A stretch of 64,000 nt of DNA from Ignisphaera sp. (GTDB taxonomy: Archaea > Thermoproteota > Thermoprotei_A > Sulfolobales > Ignisphaeraceae). Under the pieces are notes generated by a model. It saw only the letters and a list, made by a program, of their open reading frames with translations, made no database searches and was not told the origin of the DNA. Every line of letters starts with the position of its first letter. Position 1 is the first letter of the stretch. Of the stretch, positions 61,381-64,000 are shown one piece after another. Where the stretch lies: contig JAVYNU010000004.1 in the NCBI GenBank assembly GCA_038735125.1, forward strand, positions 81,563-145,562. The letters are read 5' to 3'. The position numbers and the translations under genes are program-made.

Positions 61381-62085
61381 ATGAAGATGAGAACGAGACT
61401 GTTGAGGGGTATTGTGGGTATAGAGGCTGCTATAGTGCTAATAGCATTTGTCGTAGTGGCTGCTGCACTAGCCTTTGTAGCACTAAACATGGGCTTTTAC
61501 ACAACACAAAGAAGCAAAGAGGTCATGGCCCAGGGCCTCGCACAAGCAAGCAGCTCACTAGAAGTAGACGGAACAGTACTAGCAAAGGTAGGTACAACTA
61601 ACCAAGAAGTAATATGTGTCATAATACCAGTTAGACTATCAGCAGGACAAAAAGACGTCGATTTGACACCAGGAAAAGCAGACATAGCAACATGGGTAAT
61701 AAACAAGATAGCTGGCACAAACCTCTATAACGATACGAAGCAAGCAGTCACCAATCTTACTAAGGCAATTAATAACCTTGGAAAAACTGGGACTTACAGC
61801 TATAACATAACGAATCTCTGTATGCTAGCAGGACACGTGACCAATGGTGTTGCAGTAGTGTGGAGTCCCAACAACAACGGTGATACAGTGCTCCAGCCGG
61901 GTGAGAAAGTCTTGATTGTTGTCAACTTCACAAAGCTGGCTGAAGATCTTGGCCACGCAAGTATAAAGGGTCTCAACCCGTACGACGTCTTTAAGGTTGA
62001 GATTAAGCCTCCGATTGGTGCTGCTCTAACTGTTGAGAGGACTGTTCCAGCGTCTTTAGCGTATAGTGTCATAGATCTTGGCTAG
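61381..62085 (+). CDS. Archaellin (archaeal flagellin)
   Basis: A 234-residue archaellin. It begins MKMRTRLLRGIVGIEAAIVL: a short basic leader and a class III signal sequence cleaved before GIEAAIVL by the archaeal prepilin peptidase, then the hydrophobic assembly helix LIAFVVVAAALAFVALNMGF. The outer domain has N-glycosylation sequons and a C-terminal beta sandwich with APASLAYSVIDLG-like end (VPASLAYSVIDLG). No other archaellum genes (FlaGFHIJ) are in this window, so it is an isolated filament subunit or belongs to a locus beyond the edges. An upstream in-frame start at 61351 is unlikely. Confidence 0.9.
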   Translation: MKMRTRLLRGIVGIEAAIVLIAFVVVAAALAFVALNMGFYTTQRSKEVMAQGLAQASSSLEVDGTVLAKVGTTNQEVICVIIPVRLSAGQKDVDLTPGKADIATWVINKIAGTNLYNDTKQAVTNLTKAINNLGKTGTYSYNITNLCMLAGHVTNGVAVVWSPNNNGDTVLQPGEKVLIVVNFTKLAEDLGHASIKGLNPYDVFKVEIKPPIGAALTVERTVPASLAYSVIDLG

Positions 62086-62087
62086 CC

Positions 62088-62372
62088 TTGGGAAAGGCTG
62101 TTGATGTGATTGGCTTGAAATTTGAAAACAAAAATATTTTTTTACTCTCAAATACTTTTTCTGGTTCATCTTCTTCAGACCATTCTCTAATTATCATATT
62201 TTTTGAGTCTATAGCCTTCATCGTTATAGGCACTATTCTGCTCTACCTATCCACTTTTCAAAGCGATGTATTGTTTTATGTGTTTATTGGCTTGGCTGTT
62301 GCATGCCTCGCCATAGGCCTCCACATACTCTTCGCCCTAACACTACACCTAGCTAAATCCAGACACAGATAG
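62088..62372 (+). CDS. Small membrane protein, unknown
   Basis: A 94-residue frame starting two bases after the archaellin stop at a TTG; a later start is possible. It has two hydrophobic segments (IIIFFESIAFIVIGTILLYL and FIGLAVACLAIGLHILFALT) and a basic C terminus. The close spacing suggests co-transcription with the archaellin. I do not recognise the family. Confidence 0.4.
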   Translation: MGKAVDVIGLKFENKNIFLLSNTFSGSSSSDHSLIIIFFESIAFIVIGTILLYLSTFQSDVLFYVFIGLAVACLAIGLHILFALTLHLAKSRHR

Positions 62373-62469
62373 ACATATTCACAAATTCCAGACGCCTAGA
62401 AGCCCCAATACTAAACTTACAGAGACGCTCTCGGGTTGCCTATTGAGGCTTCGAAGAGCTCTAGAAAAC

Positions 62470-62586
62470 ATGCTCAACATCCAACTAGATATACCCCTCC
62501 GACTAGCCATAGGAACACTCTTTGTAGCGTTCTCCACATTGGTGCTCATAACCCTCTACACAATATCCAAAAGACAGGTTCGCTAA
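62470..62586 (+). CDS. 38-residue one-helix membrane peptide
   Basis: A frame encoding MLNIQLDIPLRLAIGTLFVA, then SFTLVLITLYTISK-like residues (FSTLVLITLYTISKRQVR). It has one membrane helix with a basic end. Neighbouring genes are also small membrane proteins. It is too short to assign to a family and could be chance. Confidence 0.3.
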   Translation: MLNIQLDIPLRLAIGTLFVAFSTLVLITLYTISKRQVR

Positions 62587-62943
62587 ACAAAACCTGAGGA
62601 ACGTGCAGTATCCCCTCCCACGATACTTTTTAGATAGTTCTTCAATATTTTTAGCTCCGCAAAAGAGATTAACCCCTGCTGTAGACTCGCTAGCTCCGCC
62701 CACAACTCACAAAGCTCCGTGAAGCCCAATACTGCAAGGCCCATCTATAGATTGAACCTCATCGCATCGCGGCTCACTGCCAAACAGAAAAACAGAGTTA
62801 TTCAAAAGTATTCAAATCTATTCTATCGTTAAAAGGGAGGATACGTACCGACAGCATATCCGCAAATAGCCAACGCATTAAATGGGTTAGCAAACAATAT
62901 ACCAAAAGAAATAGACAAGCCAGTAGAAAAAGGATATGCACTA

Positions 62944-63225
62944 GTGATAGACTTTCCATGGCTACTAGTTGGAATAGTAGTTACAATAGTAGGATTGGTT
63001 ACCATAGGCGTTGGTTACTTAGTCCGCAATAGCACTGTTGCATGCTTAGGACTTTATATAGCATCAGCCGGACTGTTCATGATGTCTGGCATAGCGGGAT
63101 TTGTCATAAAGAGTATCAGTACTGCCATTAGCGTCAGCGTTGCTAGTTCACTTGGCGGAACACTTCTTTGGAATCTCTTTGGCTCTAACTGTAACGTTCT
63201 TTCACTACCTCCTGCAGGAAGGTAA
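62944..63225 (+). CDS. Small three-helix membrane protein, unknown
   Basis: A 93-residue protein from GTG 62944 with an AAAGGA site nine to ten bases upstream. Three hydrophobic stretches are present, such as WLLVGIVVTIVGLVTIGVGY. The reading frame stays open for another 37 codons upstream (62833-62943) with natural-looking sequence (TAYPQIANALNGLANNIPKE), but no ATG, GTG or TTG occurs there, although a strong GGGAGG lies at 62835-62840. I see no recognisable family. The rest of 62587-62832 shows no gene. Confidence 0.5.
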   Translation: MIDFPWLLVGIVVTIVGLVTIGVGYLVRNSTVACLGLYIASAGLFMMSGIAGFVIKSISTAISVSVASSLGGTLLWNLFGSNCNVLSLPPAGR

Positions 63226-63276
63226 AGTTAAAAATTTACAATTTTTTATTAATATTCAATATTTAGGTGGTGTTGT

Positions 63277-63702
63277 ATGGTGCAGCAGGTCTCGGGGAAA
63301 GAGCCGTCTTTAAAGACTGCCATAATGTATATTGTAATAATTGTAGCTTTTTGTGCTTTCCTTGTTTGGTTTATGCCTTGGTTTTCATTGCTTTTGATAA
63401 AGGCTTTTGGGTATTTGACTGCATTTGTAGTGCTTCTAATCATGGCCATGATAATGGTGTATATACTTATGTTATTCTATTGGCTTGGAGCATGCCATAG
63501 AATTAGCTTGAATCTAGTCTTTTTAATTGTGCCTATCAGCGGCGTGATGGGGATTGCATGTGCATGGTATTCAAACGAGGTTTTGGAGATATTGCTTAAC
63601 ATAAAAATGGGATTCAATGCCATTGGGAACGCAATTATTGCGTTCATAACCTTTCAATTTGTTGTCACTCAATTGTTGGCTAGAAAGTACTGTGTTAGCT
63701 GA
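63277..63702 (+). CDS. Four-helix membrane protein, unknown
   Basis: A 141-residue protein with about four transmembrane helices (IMYIVIIVAFCAFLVWFM, LLLIKAFGYLTAFVVLLIMA, NLVFLIVPISGVMGIACAW, GFNAIGNAIIAFITFQFVV). The ATG at 63277 has an AGGTGGTG site seven bases before it and TTTTTATTAATATTC upstream as a promoter. It precedes an ABC transporter gene in the same direction, perhaps a partner; this is only proximity. I do not recognise the family. Confidence 0.55.
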   Translation: MVQQVSGKEPSLKTAIMYIVIIVAFCAFLVWFMPWFSLLLIKAFGYLTAFVVLLIMAMIMVYILMLFYWLGACHRISLNLVFLIVPISGVMGIACAWYSNEVLEILLNIKMGFNAIGNAIIAFITFQFVVTQLLARKYCVS

Positions 63703-63824
63703 TGTTATGTGTTTGCCTATCTGTGTTTTGGGATGTTTAGGTAGTTGTTTGGTGTTTCGTAACCGTTTGTTTGGTTTTTGACGGCCTTTTGTTTGGATGG
63801 TTGTGTATGCAAAAATACAAAAAT

Positions 63825-63832
63825 TTTATATA
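63825..63832 (+). promoter_or_regulatory. Promoter of the ABC ATPase gene at the window edge
   Basis: TTTATATA preceded by an A-rich BRE-like stretch (63811-63824), about 35 bases before the GTG start at 63866. This is one of the best promoter matches in the window. Confidence 0.55.
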
Positions 63833-63865
63833 TGCTCTATATGCGTTGTTTGTGTGGTGGTTTGA

Positions 63866-64000
63866 GTGAGTGCGTCTGCTGTTGTTGTTAGGGATCTTGT
63901 TAAGGTCTATGGTAGGGGGTCTGTAGGTGTTGATGGCCTTTCTTTTACTGTTGGCGATGGTGAGATATATGCTTTGGTTGGGCCTAATGGGAGTGGTAAG
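63866..64000 (+). CDS. ABC transporter ATPase, truncated by window end
   Basis: The first 45 codons from a GTG at 63866 are visible, with a stop just upstream. The protein begins MSASAVVVRDLVKVYGRGSV and reaches the Walker A motif ALVGPNGSGK, where the window ends. The KVYGRGSVGVDGLSFTVGDG stretch and 'EIYALVGPNG' fit the DRA/CcmA-like exporter subgroup. The partner permease is out of view. Confidence 0.85.
   Translation, partial: MSASAVVVRDLVKVYGRGSVGVDGLSFTVGDGEIYALVGPNGSGK

Noticed and set aside
62503..62703. 66-codon minus-strand frame among small membrane protein genes
   Set aside because: Low-complexity composition, no start context, and overlaps the opposite-strand small frame at 62470.
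1..64000. tRNA, rRNA and CRISPR arrays
   Set aside because: No TTC-loop B-box motif, conserved rRNA block or regularly spaced repeats was seen when reading the gaps; a covariance search would be decisive.

Overview
The window looks like chromosome from a hyperthermophilic crenarchaeon (Thermoproteota, probably Desulfurococcales/Ignisphaera-like). The evidence is an archaeal purine gene set with PurS and PurT, an archaellin, UPF0047/UPF0210/DUF1152/COG1665-type archaeal proteins, BRE/TATA-type promoters, frequent GTG and TTG starts, short GGTG-type ribosome sites and two textbook archaeal C/D-box sRNAs. The species is inferred, not shown. No rRNA, tRNA, CRISPR array or intact insertion sequence was seen.

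Layout. 1-9.5 kb: a decayed coiled-coil gene, two drug-efflux-type MFS proteins around a membrane glycosyltransferase, a YbaK deacylase, an HD hydrolase, a C/D-box sRNA between two convergent genes, DUF1152 and a secreted coiled-coil protein. 9.6-19.9 kb: a tight purine operon purC-S-Q-L-F-F'-D-T-M, where F' is a PurF paralogue that has lost both catalytic sites but kept its cluster cysteines. 20-24.7 kb: a methyltransferase, two diverged UPF0047 paralogues, a second C/D-box sRNA, an ACT/UPF0210 pair and an anion permease. 24.8-37.7 kb: carbon metabolism, with an alpha-glucan phosphorylase, a broken PfkB kinase beside a fucose-isomerase-like enzyme, an etfB-etfA-FAD dehydrogenase-larA operon resembling the electron-confurcating lactate dehydrogenase system, an alpha-mannosidase and an MFS carrier.

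37.8-49.3 kb: a membrane protein, a metallo-beta-lactamase fold protein, an AmrS-type radical SAM protein, a metallophore-type ABC importer co-transcribed with an FmdE protein, a mutarotase-like protein, a MacB-type exporter, a COG1665 nucleotidyltransferase and a VapB antitoxin next to a wrecked VapC. 49.6-59.3 kb: FdhD, IolB- and IolE-like enzymes, glycerate kinase, a dihydropteroate-synthase-like protein, a NifX/DUF5320/DUF134 cluster, a double GNAT protein and a NagA with a frameshifted 5' end. 59.4-64 kb: a 141-bp element with 31-bp perfect inverted arms, two convergent predicted nucleases, an archaellin, several small membrane proteins and the start of an ABC ATPase.

Most notable: the two C/D sRNAs, the PurF pseudo-paralogue, the lactate electron-confurcation operon, the fresh gene decay (PfkB, VapC, NagA 5' end) and the long inverted repeat at 59.5 kb.
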